From: Scytalidium lignicola | Taxonomy: Eukaryota > Ascomycota > Leotiomycetes | DNA: 45,575 nucleotides | Direction of reading: 5' to 3' | Assembly: GCA_002812745.2 (NCBI GenBank) | Contig: NCSJ02000330.1 | Location: 1-45,575, forward strand | In this document: in pieces, positions 1 to 11,593 of the stretch | How positions within the stretch are numbered: position 1 is the first letter of the stretch | Layout: every line of letters starts with the position of its first letter | Made by a program: the position numbers and the translations under genes | Notes under the pieces: generated by a model | Database searches by the model: none | Told to the model about the DNA's origin: nothing | The model's input: the letters and a program-made list of their open reading frames with translations, nothing else

Positions 1-74
1 TGATGTTGGATGCACTGAGCCTGCAGTGCGGACCAACGGCGAGCGCAGGGCGGTGTTGTTTGGAGAGGATTCTA

Positions 75-109
75 AGTGGTGGTGGTGGTGGTAGTGGTGG
101 TAGTGGTGA
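75..109. repeat. GGT/AGT-rich microsatellite
   Basis: A short run of GTG/GTA triplets (mostly GGT units with AGT interruptions) is directly visible. The apparent poly-valine reading frame through it is a by-product of the repeat and is not treated as a gene. Confidence 0.85.
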
Positions 110-3100
110 CCCCGGGAGAGAGATTCGCAGATGGTGGTCGATGGCACGCGGTTAGGGCGGCGGGGGGAGGGGTGATGCAAGAGGCCGTTGTCAACTTCGC
201 TAGCACGTCCGAGCTGGTCCACTGGCTTGACTGGTCAAGCGAAGCGGTGCGCTGGGTGTGATCAGTGCTTGTTCGGGGCCGCTCTTAAGGCCAGCGCTAT
301 GATGCTGGTGCTAGGCCCTGTTTGGCTGAACTTATGACGGAGGGATTATTGTCAAGGTGAAGTGCAGGTGAAGGTGAAGAACAGCCTGACCCTTTGCTTC
401 TTCTTCGGTGGCTGCAATTCGTCAACAGCCCCCTTCACACGGCACCGGAGACAGAGGCCGCCCTGGGGAATACAAGAAAGTGTGAAAGGTTGAAGTGAGG
501 ATGGCAGGGCCCAGCCGAAGATGATTGGACGGTGATTTCGCGCCGCGCGACTGCAGAACGGAGCGAGTGAACGGCGTTTGGGCGTGTATGGCTGGTGATT
601 GGCCCGCGGGACTTGCAGAGCTCGTGGTGAAGATATTCTTAGCAACCCACACACGTTGAAAGGGCTGCAACGCGACCACTCGGCGGTACGTGATGTGGTT
701 TGCTATTGGCCTGATCGGAGAATTGCGGTCCAATGGTCCAAGTTTGTTTGGTTGTTTTGCGATCGTGTCATGAAAGGGATCGTTGGAGATGCGCAAGTCG
801 GTGTGGTTACCGCCTACGGAGCAAGGAGCGCGAAGGNAAAAAAAGGTTAAGCTGTGCCTGCCAGCCTGGGAGAACCCGTGTGTGCTTGGACGCCGACAGT
901 GTGGCTATTGGACCGTGAACAGGCAGAGGCAGCACACTCTTGGGATTCCCTCGCAGACCAACACAAACAACGCAGACAACGCAGCCGGTCAAGGATGGGG
1001 GAAAAAAGCTGAAGGATCTGAGGATCTGAGGTTGGAGCTCCGGGATGCTCGTGTAGTGGAGGGTGTCAGTGACGGTTGTTGGTAACTTTGCTTGCAGAAA
1101 TCATGTTATTGCCATTGTATGTACTGCATCTACTCTATATATCTTGCCTTTCTCCTCCTCTTCGCGCCCGAGACCCTCAGCGCGCGGCTTCATCTTCATC
1201 TGCTTTCCGTCCCAATTATCGAATCAATAGAGGCAATAATATCAAGTCTGCTGCTTTGTCGATGCTGTGTCCTCTCGCCAGGCCCGCGATTCTAGACATG
1301 GAGCGCGCGCTTTTGTGAAGCAAGGATGGCAAGCGCCAGCCACAGAAAAGTCCATATATGTTCGAGAGAGGCTCAGTCAAATCATTTGAGTGGCTGCCAT
1401 CCCTCTTGGACCCAATAGCCGTGGGAAATGAGGGGATAAAGCTATCGTAGCGGCGCGCAGTCCACGTGGAGATCTCGGAGAGGCCTTCTCTGCTGTAACA
1501 ACGACCAACCAGAGATAAAACACTCGACCTAAAGCAGCAAACGGTGGCCTCCCTTGTTTTAACCCTACTCGTCTCATCTTCCAGTGATCGAGGCTCCCAT
1601 TTTCACAAGCAAGAACCTCCTTAGTTCTGCACCCCATTTTCGAAAGTCTCGAGAGTCTCGAAGTCAGGGAATCAAGTTTTCAGAGTCCTGCTGTTGGAAG
1701 GATCCCACACTGTGAGAAAGTGGTGGTGTGGAAAAGTATCTGTAAAAAGTACAAAGTTTGCAGCAGCGCAGGAGCACTCTCGAGATCCCGTAGGTGAAAT
1801 AAGAAGACAGAGCGAATAAAGAAGATTTCTTAGGTCACACAGATGATCTCCTACCTTGAGTTGACTACTCACCAAGACTCATTAATTATATCATGGTATA
1901 GAAGAGTTCTATAGATCACCAAAGGACATCTATTCTTCTGGCCAAAAAACCAACATCTCTTTTCTTTCAATTTTCTTCAAAAGCAGTCGTTTAGCAACAA
2001 ATTCATCCGCGTAAGCAGCATATGCAGATTGGTGACATGCATATCAGAGTCGTAGCAACTGCAGCAATGACATGAGCGGCAACTGATGGAGGCATGGCAA
2101 AGATGCGAATGGTTTGTTTGCAATATTGATGGGAACATGATACTGGTCACAACAACCACATCAACGCGTCGAAGTTCTAAAGCAGCCTCAAAAAGCATGC
2201 AACCATCGACACATTGTCGTGGATCCGGCTATTCATCAGTTTTCAAATCGCTAGTGCGTACTCCGAGAAAGGGAGGCCGCAGAATGGGCCTTTCCACGGA
2301 ACCTATCAAGCCAGGAAACAAAACGCCAATATGACACGCCATGCGCGGTTTATTAACCTACCAGATACCCCATCGCAGGTTGCATCTCCCACAGAGTGCC
2401 GAGAGAACCAAAGACAAGACTTGGTCATATTTCTTGGGACGAGCTGTGCCTCAGCCATGCACATTCTACCGCGAAAAACTGAGAGCACCATCTCTGCTGC
2501 GGGTAAAACGAAGCAATCACAACATTACCTGTCACCGAAGAATCCTGGTTCTCGGGTCTAAGCGGATGAGACTTGGGTGGAAATTCCAATCAGTGATGAC
2601 TCTAGACGCACATCGTCAAGGGGACCTTCCTCTTGCAAACAAGTAGCTGCGGCAAAAGAACGAGACAGACGCACAAAATACCCACCCCATCAGCCATCGA
2701 GATCCAGCAAGCAACAAAGGTCTTCCCGTTTACTCTTCATAGGCTGGAGGTAAGGTATGCGAAAAATACAAACAAGCTTGTGACCAACTCGTGCATGATG
2801 CTGCTGCCCTGAAGCAGCACTCTCGAGGCACAGGAGCCGATTTCCGTGTTCACATCTTTTCCGAAGTCGTTGGTTTTGCCAAATCTTGTGATCTGGCGGC
2901 AGCGGTAAAGCAGACGAAATATGGTTGGTTATACCATACTCCCAGTGCCGCAAGAAACTAATATCGAAGTTAGTTGGTGGTACTTTTCTGTCTGAAGTGA
3001 GTCGTCTGCTCACAATTCCCAATTCTGTTTCCGTATTTTTTGACCTTACATCGAAGTCTTTCACTCGGTAGTCTTGTCGAACTTCGTGCTCAGTATCGAT

Positions 3101-4271
3101 CTATTCTCAGCTCTATTTCTCTATTTTTTGATATTCTTCTTAGGCGTTCAACAAAGACTATTTCACTTGGTATTATTTTTGAAAATCCGTCTCAATCTCG
3201 ATGGATTCGTTGATTGCTTTTTGACGATGTGAAGCGTGTTACCTGCTCACATTTCCGGTTTCATTTTGCTCAACCTCGTCCTGTACCAGCATTTCCTTGG
3301 GAGATGTATCGGTTTCATATTTCGTCATGACGTTCGTTTAAAGTGCAGCACGGTAGATTGGCCCTGTTGCGAATACTGTACGGCACCAGTGAGCTGTTCA
3401 ATATATTCGACACGGGAAGGTCTATCAGAAGCCCGTGTCCAAGATGTGCTCCATGGCACGAAGCATTCAAGCTCAGTATAGAATCTGCGATTCACACGGT
3501 TGCGGCCTCTTCAATGGACCCATCTAGTTGTGAGACCACGGGATTTAGGCTTTGCAGTGATGAAATTGGCCATGGAAACAAAAGAAAGGAAAAGAGATCC
3601 ATCTGACCGAAAGGTGATTGAGTGGTGGATTCACTCATTACGAGAGATCCAAGTAAGTGAACCCTGTGATGTCTGACTTACCTCAAATACAAGTTTTGCA
3701 CTCACCTAACCTGTGCGGTAGAACTATCATCTATCACGAGAGACGTTACGAGCACACGAGCTCTTTGGCGGCCCGATGAACCGACAGCAGGATCCACCAG
3801 TTGTGCCTTATATGCCTGGTTTATCTGGTGTGGGTCACCGACTCGAAATGATAAGTCTAGAGTATAGATGTGAGAGACTACCGTATTTGTTATTTTTCTT
3901 TTACGAGAAAGGAGTCAGCGGAGCTCAGGTGGAGAGGATCTGGATATAACGGCTCGTAAAGTGTCGTCAGAGGATGGTGATTATGGCATTACGTGGTTTG
4001 TGTGCTGCACTTGGTGTGACAGATATTAGGATATACAGTAGCAGAAATCTAGAGAAATGGTGCATGCCGAAAATGGAGGATCAACCACCCTACAGGGTCG
4101 TGTGTAACCATGCTAATAATTGGTCACGCTCTTGAAAGAAAAGATCATGCAAAGAATCATCCTTCAATTACCGAACGAGGAGCCGCATCAGTACCAGTAC
4201 CACGAACTGCCTTTTCCTCTTGCAACTTGTCTCCTGAACCAAGGAACATCCATCGGCACTCTGGCACAGAC

Positions 4272-4348
4272 CATTGGTTCATTGGTTCATTGGTTCATTG
4301 GTTCATTGGTTCATTGGTGATGATGGCTGATTGGCTGATTGGCTGATT
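4272..4348. repeat. Two adjacent 8-bp minisatellites
   Basis: About five to six copies of GGTTCATT (4272-4317) are followed after a short spacer by about three copies of GGCTGATT (4325-4348). Both have an 8-bp period, and the second unit differs from the first by few bases, which suggests slippage and divergence from one ancestral repeat. Confidence 0.9.
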
Positions 4349-4418
4349 CTTGGCATCTCCTCGTCTATCAATTAGGCTTAGCGCGCCTCCTGAGCTTGAT
4401 ACACAACGATAACTTACA

Positions 4419-4438
4419 GTACGGAAGTACTTCCGTAC
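4419..4438. repeat. Perfect 20-bp palindrome
   Basis: GTACGGAAGTACTTCCGTAC is identical to its own reverse complement. It lies in DNA without a recognised gene. It could be a dimeric regulator site or the centre of a repeat; the sequence alone does not say which. Confidence 0.9.
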
Positions 4439-4735
4439 AGAAGTACAAGCCGCAGGTCGCCTTAGTGATGTCATGTGCTGCCCTTGCTACCTACAGTACC
4501 TGCCTTTATCGGATCAATGTAATTACGGTGCTGTATTTTGACGTTCGGCCGCTGATTAAGACGCATCTCGTCTGGTCTGACGACTAATAAGATGAAATCC
4601 CGACATGGTGGGTGGTGGGTCCCAGAGTCTGACGACGTGCATATCACCCGAACTTAGACTACGTTTAGTGACTGGAAGGGCCACAGATCTAGATAGGGCA
4701 AAAGGGTGTCTGGCCATGACTCGGTACTTGGGCGG

Positions 4736-4982
4736 CACCCGGTAGAGAGAAAAAATGGGTTTTTTTGTATTTTTCTAAGAATTCCTCCCTTCCAATTTGA
4801 GCCTCCCTAATTGCCCTTCTTAGAATTTTTTTATCTTCAACAGTTGCTTCATGGTCTTGTCCAGGCATTAGAATAGCTGACTCTATCGCTGTCATCTGTC
4901 CTCCGCTATATATTACATCTGCGAGCCTTAATGGATTATTTCGCGTAACGCGAAATAACCCATTTTTTCTCCCTACCGCGTG
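4736..4982. mobile_element. 247-bp MITE-like element with terminal inverted repeats
   Basis: Both ends begin CAC(C/G)CGGTAG and continue as GAGAAAAAATGGGTT-type inverted repeats: 4740-4761 against the reverse complement of 4957-4978, with 21 of 22 positions matching. GGCGG flanks both sides (4731-4735 and 4983-4987), consistent with a 5-bp target duplication. Next to the right end is a subterminal palindrome with 10-bp arms (TTATTTCGCG and CGCGAAATAA around TAA). The minus strand carries an open frame of about 50 residues (4895 to 4740; begins MTAIESAILMPG and includes EDKKILRRAIREAQ) that runs into the left repeat. It could be the tail of a transposase gene left by internal deletion. The superfamily is not assigned. 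Confidence 0.7.
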
Positions 4983-4987
4983 GGCGG

Positions 4988-6080
4988 TCAGTTGCTTTAG
5001 AGCGTGAGAGGCTACTAAGAAACTCTGGGACCATCATAACGGACAATGGACAATAGAGTGGGGAGTTTGCGGACCCCCCGCGACTGTCGGGTTTCATCGA
5101 GCTGGAACGGCTTCGTGAACTATCGGATCACAGGCCTGGGCTTGCAAAGTTGGTTGCCACCAAACAAAGAAGCGGCCAAAGTCGCATCGCATGTACATAG
5201 TCACGATGGGGTTCGTTCATCATCCGCTATGGGAGAATTACACTCTACAGTTGTGTATTGATTGAAGAAGTGTTGTGTAAATTAACAGCTTCAAAGGAAT
5301 AAAAGACGGAAGGAAGAAGAAACAAGAGATTGTGGCGCCAGGAACCTCAAGCACTCGATCGGCTGTTCCCGACGCCCATCACAGAAGGCGTTCGTGGTTT
5401 ATTCAGGCTGAATAGAATGCCATATGGCAACGAGGCTTGGAACCAGTGTTCAGCCGCGTTGGGCCATCATTCGACCCGTGGCGCGATTGGGAATATACCG
5501 GCCGAGACTGCTAACGCATCGTCAAATTTTCGGATCTGGGAGCGTCTAAAAAAATCTGGGATCCCCACAAGCATCAGTGGCAGCCCATGGGGCGTTGATG
5601 TTGGGGATGTCGGGGGAGAAGTCAAAGGGTATATTTTGCCGGTAAGCGACCTGCTGAACCTAGACACTCACGACACTAGAGTATAACGTAGCAGCGTAGT
5701 ATGGCGACGATAGCGAGGAAAGGAAAAGCGCCCAATAGTCGACCATTAATGCCCCATATCTACCCAGAACACGGCCCCTGAGAGGATCGAATCAACTTTG
5801 GATGCGGGTCAGACTGCGGATCGGAACCACATCTGGCATAGACGCCTTTGGACCGCCTATGGGCTCCGAGAGGCAAATGTGTATGGCCTCAAAGCAGCTG
5901 CTGGGAGCAATCAACGTGATCGCCCTGCTCACCTTGATCACCCGGGGAGCGCTCGGCCGTCACCATATCCAGAATCTCCTGCCATGGGGCCCCGGATAAA
6001 TGCATTTTCCTGGGACATGGGATAGTGGAGTTAGGGGTAGCCGTCGAGGTCTGGGAGAGACAAGTGACACCTCAAAGCAT
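4988..6080. other. Intergenic stretch upstream of the sugar transporter
   Basis: No gene is recognised. The longest frame, at 5330-5686 on the plus strand, has no familiar domain and no supporting splice pattern. The stretch probably contains the upstream regulatory region of the transporter at 6188. A CCGGGG near 5942 fits the CreA consensus SYGGRG, but one such hexamer is weak evidence. Confidence 0.5.
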
Positions 6081-6081
6081 C

Positions 6082-6087
6082 TATAAG
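6082..6087 (+). promoter_or_regulatory. Probable TATA box of the sugar transporter
   Basis: TATAAG lies about 100 bp before the transporter ATG at 6188. This is a usual fungal distance and leaves a leader of about 70-80 nt. The call rests on position and sequence only. Confidence 0.45.
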
Positions 6088-6187
6088 AGTCGGGCTGCAT
6101 CCCAGATCTGCACCGTTCGTGAAGGAGCAGTGCGATTATCAATCCTATCTTTGCATCCACCCGAAATAGTCGGTGCTAGCTTTCATC

Positions 6188-7836
6188 ATGGATTTCCAAC
6201 GCGATAAGGCAACGTTCGAGCTGGCGGGGAAGGAGTTCCCAAAAGTAACATGGTATAAGCAAAAGGGCATGAGGGGCCTCTATGTCTGCTTGATGTTCGT
6301 CGTGCTCACATCGGCAACCAACGGTTACGATGGATCCATGATGAATGGTCTTCAGAGTCTTCCTCAGTGGAGGGACTGTAAGTACATGGTCAATTCTGAA
6401 TCATAAGTGGTGTTCGAAAAACTCACATATTTACAGATTACAACAACCCTTCGCCATCTCAGCTGGGTCTTCTTAACTGTATCATGTCTGTTGGTTCCCT
6501 TGTGGCTCTCTCCGTCACTCCCTATGCTGCCGATATCTTGGGCCGACGTACTGGTGTCATGATTGGTTGCACCATCATGCTCATTGGTGTCTTGCTGCAG
6601 AGTCTTGGCTTTACCTTTGGCATGTTTGTTGGTGCTCGTTTCCTCATCGGTTTCGGCGTTGCTATCGCCCATGGTTCATCTCCATTGTTGATCACAGAGC
6701 TGGTTCATCCTCAGCATCGTGCCACCTACACCACCATCTACAACACCACCTGGTACATCGGGTCCTTCGTTGCAGCTTGGTTAACATTCGGTACCAACAA
6801 GATCGCAGGAAACTGGGCCTGGAGAGCACCATCCATAGTCCAGGCTTTTCCATCGCTCCTCCAGATCACCTTCATCTGGTTCGTCCCCGAGTCCCCAAGA
6901 TGGCTCATCTCCAAGGGAAAGAATGAGAAGGCGCTGCGCGTTCTTGCTAAGGCCCACGCCATGGGTAACGAGCAAGATGAGGTCGTTCAACTTGAGTACC
7001 ACGAAATTCGTCAGACCATCAAGCTTGAACAAGAACTAGAGAAGAACTCTTACCTCGAGCTTATCAGGACTCCTGGAAACAGGCACCGTCTTATTATCCT
7101 CATCTCTCTTGGATTCTTCTCTCAATGGTCTGGAAATGGTCTCGTCTCCTATTACATCCACACTGTCCTCGACCAGATAGGAATCACAAACCCTACCACC
7201 CAGCTTCTCATCAATGGTATTCTCCAGATCACCAATATTATTGTCGCCAGTGGTATATGTTTCTTCGTCGACAATGTCGGCCGTCGTATGCTCTTCCTGG
7301 TCGCCACGTCCGGTATGCTGGGAACGTTCATCGTCTGGACAATCTGCTCCGCTCAGTTCGCCATCAATCAAACCAAGGCCTCAGCTAACGCTGTTGTCGC
7401 CATGATTTTTATCTACTATGCTTTCTACAACCTTGCATGGTCAGGACTTCTTGTCGGATATGGTGCCGAAATTTTGCCTTTTAGCATCCGTGCCAAGGGT
7501 CTGACCGTGATGTTTTTGGCCGTTGATCTTGCCCTCTTCTTCAATCAATACGTCAACCCGATCGCTTTAGACCACATCGCATGGAAGTACTATATCGTCT
7601 ACTGCGTTTGGCTCGCCTTTGAGCTTGTTGTCGTGTGGAAGTTCTACATAGAGACTCGTAACACTCCTCTTGAAGAAATCGTGAAGCACTTTGACGGTGA
7701 AGGAGCTATTCTCGGAGGACAAGCTGCAACTGAGAAATCTAGGCAATTGGCCCAAGAGCTTGAAATAGGCGGGCATGCTCCAGTCCAGAGCACCGCAGAT
7801 ATTGAAAAGGCCACACCAACCGTCGCGGAATCATGA
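6188..7836 (+). CDS. MFS sugar transporter (hexose/lactose-permease type)
   Basis: Predicted proton-coupled sugar uptake protein of the plasma membrane, 529 aa. Exon 1 is 6188-6377 and exon 2 is 6437-7836. The 59-nt intron has GTAAGT at the donor and TTTACAG at the acceptor, and the join keeps the frame (SLPQWRD-YYNNPS). Sugar-porter signatures are visible: DGSMMNGLQ in the first membrane segment, GRRTGVMIG after segment 2, PESPRWLISKGKNEKA at the start of the central loop, DNVGRRMLF in the second half and ETRNTPLEEI after the last segment. About twelve hydrophobic segments are interrupted by the charged loop AHAMGNEQDEVVQLEYHE. Length and motif order fit intact fungal sugar porters. The exact substrate cannot be read from sequence. 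It is convergent with the gene ending at 8073. Confidence 0.93.
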
Positions 7837-8072
7837 TCGACTTTACTCATTTTTTTCCTGTTAAGAGGGATTTAATTATTTCAACTGTCGAGTTGAATGA
7901 ATAATGCCGTGAACTATTACGAGCTTGTTTCAATAGTATTAGTATACCTTATGAGATCTGAATAAATTTCCCACAAATATATTATGGCTAGTGACTTACA
8001 GTGTTAAGACTTGGTTTGGTATAAACCAGCTATTATAGTTTGTTTTCTTGTTATCATATAACTGGGAGTAAT

Positions 8073-9008
8073 CTAATATGTCTGACTTCGGCGTGGCTTC
8101 TTGGAATTTAACTCCATATAAGCCTTTAAATCATAGGCACTTTCTCTCAGAGCTTCTGCTATATCGATTCGAGTAGGGGTGATGAGAAGGTAATAAGAAG
8201 CAATACCCTCGAACGTTCTCCATAGCCTGTAATCACAATAATTTTTCTCCTTGCCTACGACTGGAATAACTTCTTGGACGGTTTCTGAGCAGAAGAGCCA
8301 ACTGGGATATGTGAGTGTCTTATCAGCCATTTTCCTCTTCTCTCGATCCAAGAGAGTTAATTCCACAGGAATATCCCGAACGCCAAACCCTTCAATATTA
8401 AGCTAGAGATGATATTAGTTACCGATCGAAGAACCAGGGTAATTAATGTACACTGATATATTAACATGCAAGGAGAATTTAATAGGACCAGCTCGTTAAG
8501 AGAAAAGGGGGGAAAAACATCCAACTCGGACCTAGGAAGCTCCTTCCCAAGTTAACAAATCAAGTAGAGTATAATGAGACAACTAAGATACCGAACCGGC
8601 ATGAACTGTCATGCTAGTAGGATTCAAATGCTTATTATATGTTATTATGCCATGAATCCGGGCGACCCGGATGCAAGGGAGAGGGACATAAGAACAAACC
8701 CTAACTCCACTCACCTTAACGAGACCTTTTGACCCATCATTCGGGGTACCATCATCAGAGGCAGAATCCCACTCGTATTTGATCACAGGAGAAAATGCTT
8801 CTTTTCCTCTGCTTATGACCTCAAAGACCTCATCCGCCGGGGCATTAATCCTGATTTCTCTATATATGGTGATGATAGCATTAATCTCATTAATGTTTGG
8901 TGTAGCCAATAGCAGCCTGCTATTTCGAACATTCGAAATAAAGTAAACGAAGGATAAGACAGCGATGAAGCAGAAAGCCGCAATGAAGTAAAGTAAAATG
9001 TCTCCCAT
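8073..9008 (-). CDS. Membrane-anchored SRPBCC/START-like protein
   Basis: Two exons are supported: 9008-8715 and 8402-8073. The donor is AAG|GTGAGT and the acceptor is TCTCTAG|CTT, phase 0, giving about 207 aa. The N-terminus (residues 4-25, ILLYFIAAFCFIAVLSFVYF) is one strong membrane segment. The rest resembles fungal polyketide-cyclase/START-like proteins: EIRINAPADEVFEVI near the start, and later TYPSWLFCSETVQEVIPV and DYRLWRTFEGIASYYLL. Such folds bind hydrophobic ligands, but the ligand here is unknown. The 312-nt intron is long for this genome and the joined protein seems short between GSKGLVK and LNIEGFG, so an undetected small exon is possible (for example around 8590-8635). It shares a divergent promoter region with Shr3. 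Confidence 0.7.
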
Positions 9009-9484
9009 ATTTAAGACGAAGCAAGATTCCTCATATATATATTCTCAGATTTCAAATATGAATGGGTTTTATCCAGAAATACCAAGAGCTATGTACTGCA
9101 CTTTTCGTACTAAGGCGCAAAAGTTGCCCCGGACATGCCGTCACCATGTCATTCGATCTCTCTTCGCTTCCCGAAAAGGATTTTAGTGTGCATTCGTGCC
9201 AGGACCCTGGCACGATACGCTTCCTTCATCTATCATTCCTTGAAAACCAACACATCCTCCCTCCAACATCACGAATTACAGGTTCAATCAAAAGGCAGGA
9301 GCTAATCGTCGTTCTGCCACTTCTTGAAGCTGGTCACTGACTCAAGGAGTTCACAAATTTCGTCGATATTCCCAAAAAGATCTTCGATTTGATCTAGCCT
9401 TAGCGCAATCGTTCGCGCAGAGATAAGTAAAAGAGGACACAGGTGTGAATTTTGCCCACGCGCTTTTCTCTACGAGACGACAAA
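9009..9484. promoter_or_regulatory. Divergent promoter region with a 22-bp inverted repeat
   Basis: This gap separates the start codons of the SRPBCC gene (-) and SHR3 (+), so it should hold both promoters. At 9194-9215 an inverted repeat has 10-bp arms, TCGTGCCAGG and CCTGGCACGA, separated by AC. It is a plausible site for a dimeric zinc-cluster regulator, but no specific factor is assigned. Confidence 0.5.
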
Positions 9485-10232
9485 ATGGACCCCTCAAAGG
9501 CATCGATATTCAAGACCTATGACAAGCCGAAACAAGGGGGCGTGAGCTCCTTTGCGACTTTCATGATCATTGGGCGTAAGTAAATTATATATAATTGCCC
9601 CTCATCTCCCCCCAATCTAGAGAAATCAAAAAGATACTGATAGGTGGGTAGCCACGTGTTTCTTCCTTGGGATGCTCTTTTCCTCTTTCCCATACGATTA
9701 CCCGTTGCTATGGACGTCGGCTGCTACGCCTATTGAGTATTATGCTCAATTGGAAACACATCTCAAGTTTTTACATGCTTCTCCGCCTGTGATCCCTCGA
9801 ATCCTGCATATTATCATCGCTGTCGGCTTCATGGGACTATTCATCAAATTGTTCAAGCCTACTGAAGCCAATCTATTGTTCGATGGAGCTTCCTTGGTTC
9901 TATATCTCGTTGGCGTGGTCGTGTATATCACAAATATTGTGAAGGGCTTGCGAATGGTTACTGCAGATGCCTATGGGAATCCAGGCGAAGCCGGACCTGG
10001 AGAAATAATCATTGGACGAGAGGACAGTCTGCGCGTGCTGGCTGCTAGCAATACAATTTTGGCATTGGTTTTAGTCGGAGTACTAGTGTTGCAAGCTGGG
10101 CAGTGGTATGCCGAAAGGAAGGAGCAAGACGAAGTAGCTGAGTTTGAGAAGGAGAAGGAGGAGAAGAACGCTGCTAAGAAAGAGAAGAATGGAGGGCATA
10201 TGACAAGGTCGGCATCAAAGAAGAAGCAATGA
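9485..10232 (+). CDS. SHR3: Shr3-type ER membrane chaperone for amino-acid permeases
   Basis: Exon 1 is 9485-9575 and exon 2 is 9652-10232, 223 aa. The 76-nt intron has a GTAAGT donor. The acceptor at GGGTAG|CC was chosen over the upstream GATAG because it avoids a stop and restores MIIG-PTCFFLGMLF. The protein has the Shr3 pattern: a short cytosolic N-terminus, a first hydrophobic segment running into FSSFPYDYPLLW, three further hydrophobic segments (around ILHIIIAVGFMGLFIKLF, ASLVLYLVGVVVYITNIV and VLAASNTILALVLVGVLVL) and a highly charged Lys/Glu-rich cytosolic tail. In yeast, Shr3 keeps amino-acid permeases folded in the ER and helps their packaging into COPII vesicles; that role is carried over from the family. 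Confidence 0.9.
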
Positions 10233-10702
10233 TTCTAGTAAACGAAAGGGATTATGCATAATGAAGGGGTTTAATTGGATCGTCTTCTGATTTAGGGTTG
10301 GAGCTATGCATTATGGAAAATTACATGCCATGTACATCTGTTTGCCATTGTTGAGGAAATCTAAAGGGAGGGGCTGGCGGCTTCATGTTCTACATCATTT
10401 AGCGCAAGAGCCTTACTTAATTAGCCGTATGCCTTGTGCGAGTATATATAACTGGCCATAGTTTTAACATGTGTATTATTAACCCTTGTAATATATTCTG
10501 TTTTCTAAGTAAGGTTCAATTACGATTTCCCATTGACAGAACGTAAGACCTATTGGTTTTCAAAGACATTCCAATTTGAATACGCAAGGATATCATACTT
10601 CGCACTAACCTCTAAAACCATACAATACTAACAATCTCTAACCTTCATTGCGACCTGCATTAATCGAAGTCTTCTCATGACATTGGCAAACAGCTGCACC
10701 AG
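10233..10702. other. Convergent 3' intergenic region
   Basis: AT-rich gap between the convergent ends of SHR3 and the DUF3074 gene. It presumably holds both 3' UTRs and polyadenylation signals. No gene or repeat is seen. Confidence 0.6.
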
Positions 10703-11593
10703 CTAACCTTTCCTTTGGCTGGAGATCCATGAAAGGAAATACTCCACATCTTTAGCTATAACACCAGGAACCGCCATATTTTGCATCCACTGAGGAAGAA
10801 CACCTGCTGCATTCGATGCCGTTGCCATGATCCACTCGATCTCCCCGTCGCTTGGCAGGACTCGGATGCGCTCCACAGACACATAAAAGCCCACCACGAG
10901 ACTTGTATCTCGGGCATATTCCGCATATGGCGATTTAGGGAAATCATTCAGCGGGATTGAAATAATTATAAACTCTTGAGATCCTACAAGGTTCGCAGCA
11001 AGTTGTAACACGGGGAAGGTCCGGTTCTTGAGTGGTTTTGGCTCGATCTTGTGCTTCATTTCCTCCACGACGAGTGTGATGTCGGTCCATTTCTCACTTC
11101 CAATATTTACCTCAATCCCAGTGGTATCCCAAGTCATTGCCTTCCTAGCGCCTATGACGGTAGGAGTGAATGCCTTCTCAGACTCGGCATGATTTTCCTT
11201 GAAACTGGTGACAAATTCATCCCAGCTTGCCGTACCTTTCTCCTCCGCATTTCGATGAGAGCTTTTCCTGCAAAACCACGTCTCATTCGAGACTGACTTT
11301 TCATATACATAAACTGGAGCTTCTGAAACATGAAATTTCTTAGGGGATCCTTTTTTGTGCCACGTTGTGTTTCCTCCAGATTTAGGTGCAACGCCGTCAA
11401 TGAAAGGAATGGATTCGGATAGCACCTCAGTAATGAAAGCTTTCAAATCTATTGCTGCGGATCCAGATCCAGATCCATCGCCTGTCCCCTCTGATGAGAT
11501 AACCTTGTTGCTTGGCTCAATGCCAGTGAAACCGACAGGAAGCTTTGAGACGGAAATGCCGGCCAAGCGCACCCAAGGACCAGACTGCGCCAT
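10703..11593 (-). CDS. DUF3074 (START-like) domain protein
   Basis: Single-exon gene, 296 aa from the ATG at 11593 (MAQSGPWVRLAG). An upstream in-frame ATG at 11671 would add 26 residues of low-complexity leader, but the inner start gives the better N-terminus. Segments resembling fungal DUF3074 proteins are visible: KFHVSEAPVYVYEKSVSNE (expected ligand-cavity wall), TWFCRKSSHRNAEEKGTASW, the central IGARKAMTWDTTG and the C-terminal VERIRVLPSDGEIEWIMATASNAAGVLP. The C-terminal helix ends in YFLSWISSQRKG. The fold is predicted to bind lipids; substrate and pathway are unknown. It is transcribed divergently from RIB4 across about 370 bp. Confidence 0.8.
   Translation of the reverse strand: MAQSGPWVRLAGISVSKLPVGFTGIEPSNKVISSEGTGDGSGSGSAAIDLKAFITEVLSESIPFIDGVAPKSGGNTTWHKKGSPKKFHVSEAPVYVYEKSVSNETWFCRKSSHRNAEEKGTASWDEFVTSFKENHAESEKAFTPTVIGARKAMTWDTTGIEVNIGSEKWTDITLVVEEMKHKIEPKPLKNRTFPVLQLAANLVGSQEFIIISIPLNDFPKSPYAEYARDTSLVVGFYVSVERIRVLPSDGEIEWIMATASNAAGVLPQWMQNMAVPGVIAKDVEYFLSWISSQRKG

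Larger units (their letters stand above)
110..4730. other. Intergenic stretch, no recognisable gene
   Basis: Frames here are short, overlap on both strands and show no familiar domain. There is a single N at 837 next to an A run. GC content is moderate at first and falls after about 1.8 kb. The stretch could hold promoter or UTR sequence of a gene outside the window, or a non-coding transcript; nothing in the sequence decides this. The repeat at 4272-4348 and the palindrome at 4419-4438 are listed separately. Confidence 0.6.

Noticed and set aside
76..261. Poly-valine open frame
   Set aside because: It is produced by the GGT microsatellite and has no domain or splice support.
4273..4320. CRISPR-like array
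   Set aside because: The 8-bp units are contiguous with no spacers; this is a simple minisatellite in a eukaryotic genome.
5330..5686. 118-aa plus-strand frame upstream of the sugar transporter
   Set aside because: No recognisable domain, no promoter pattern, and its length is within chance expectation for this GC content.
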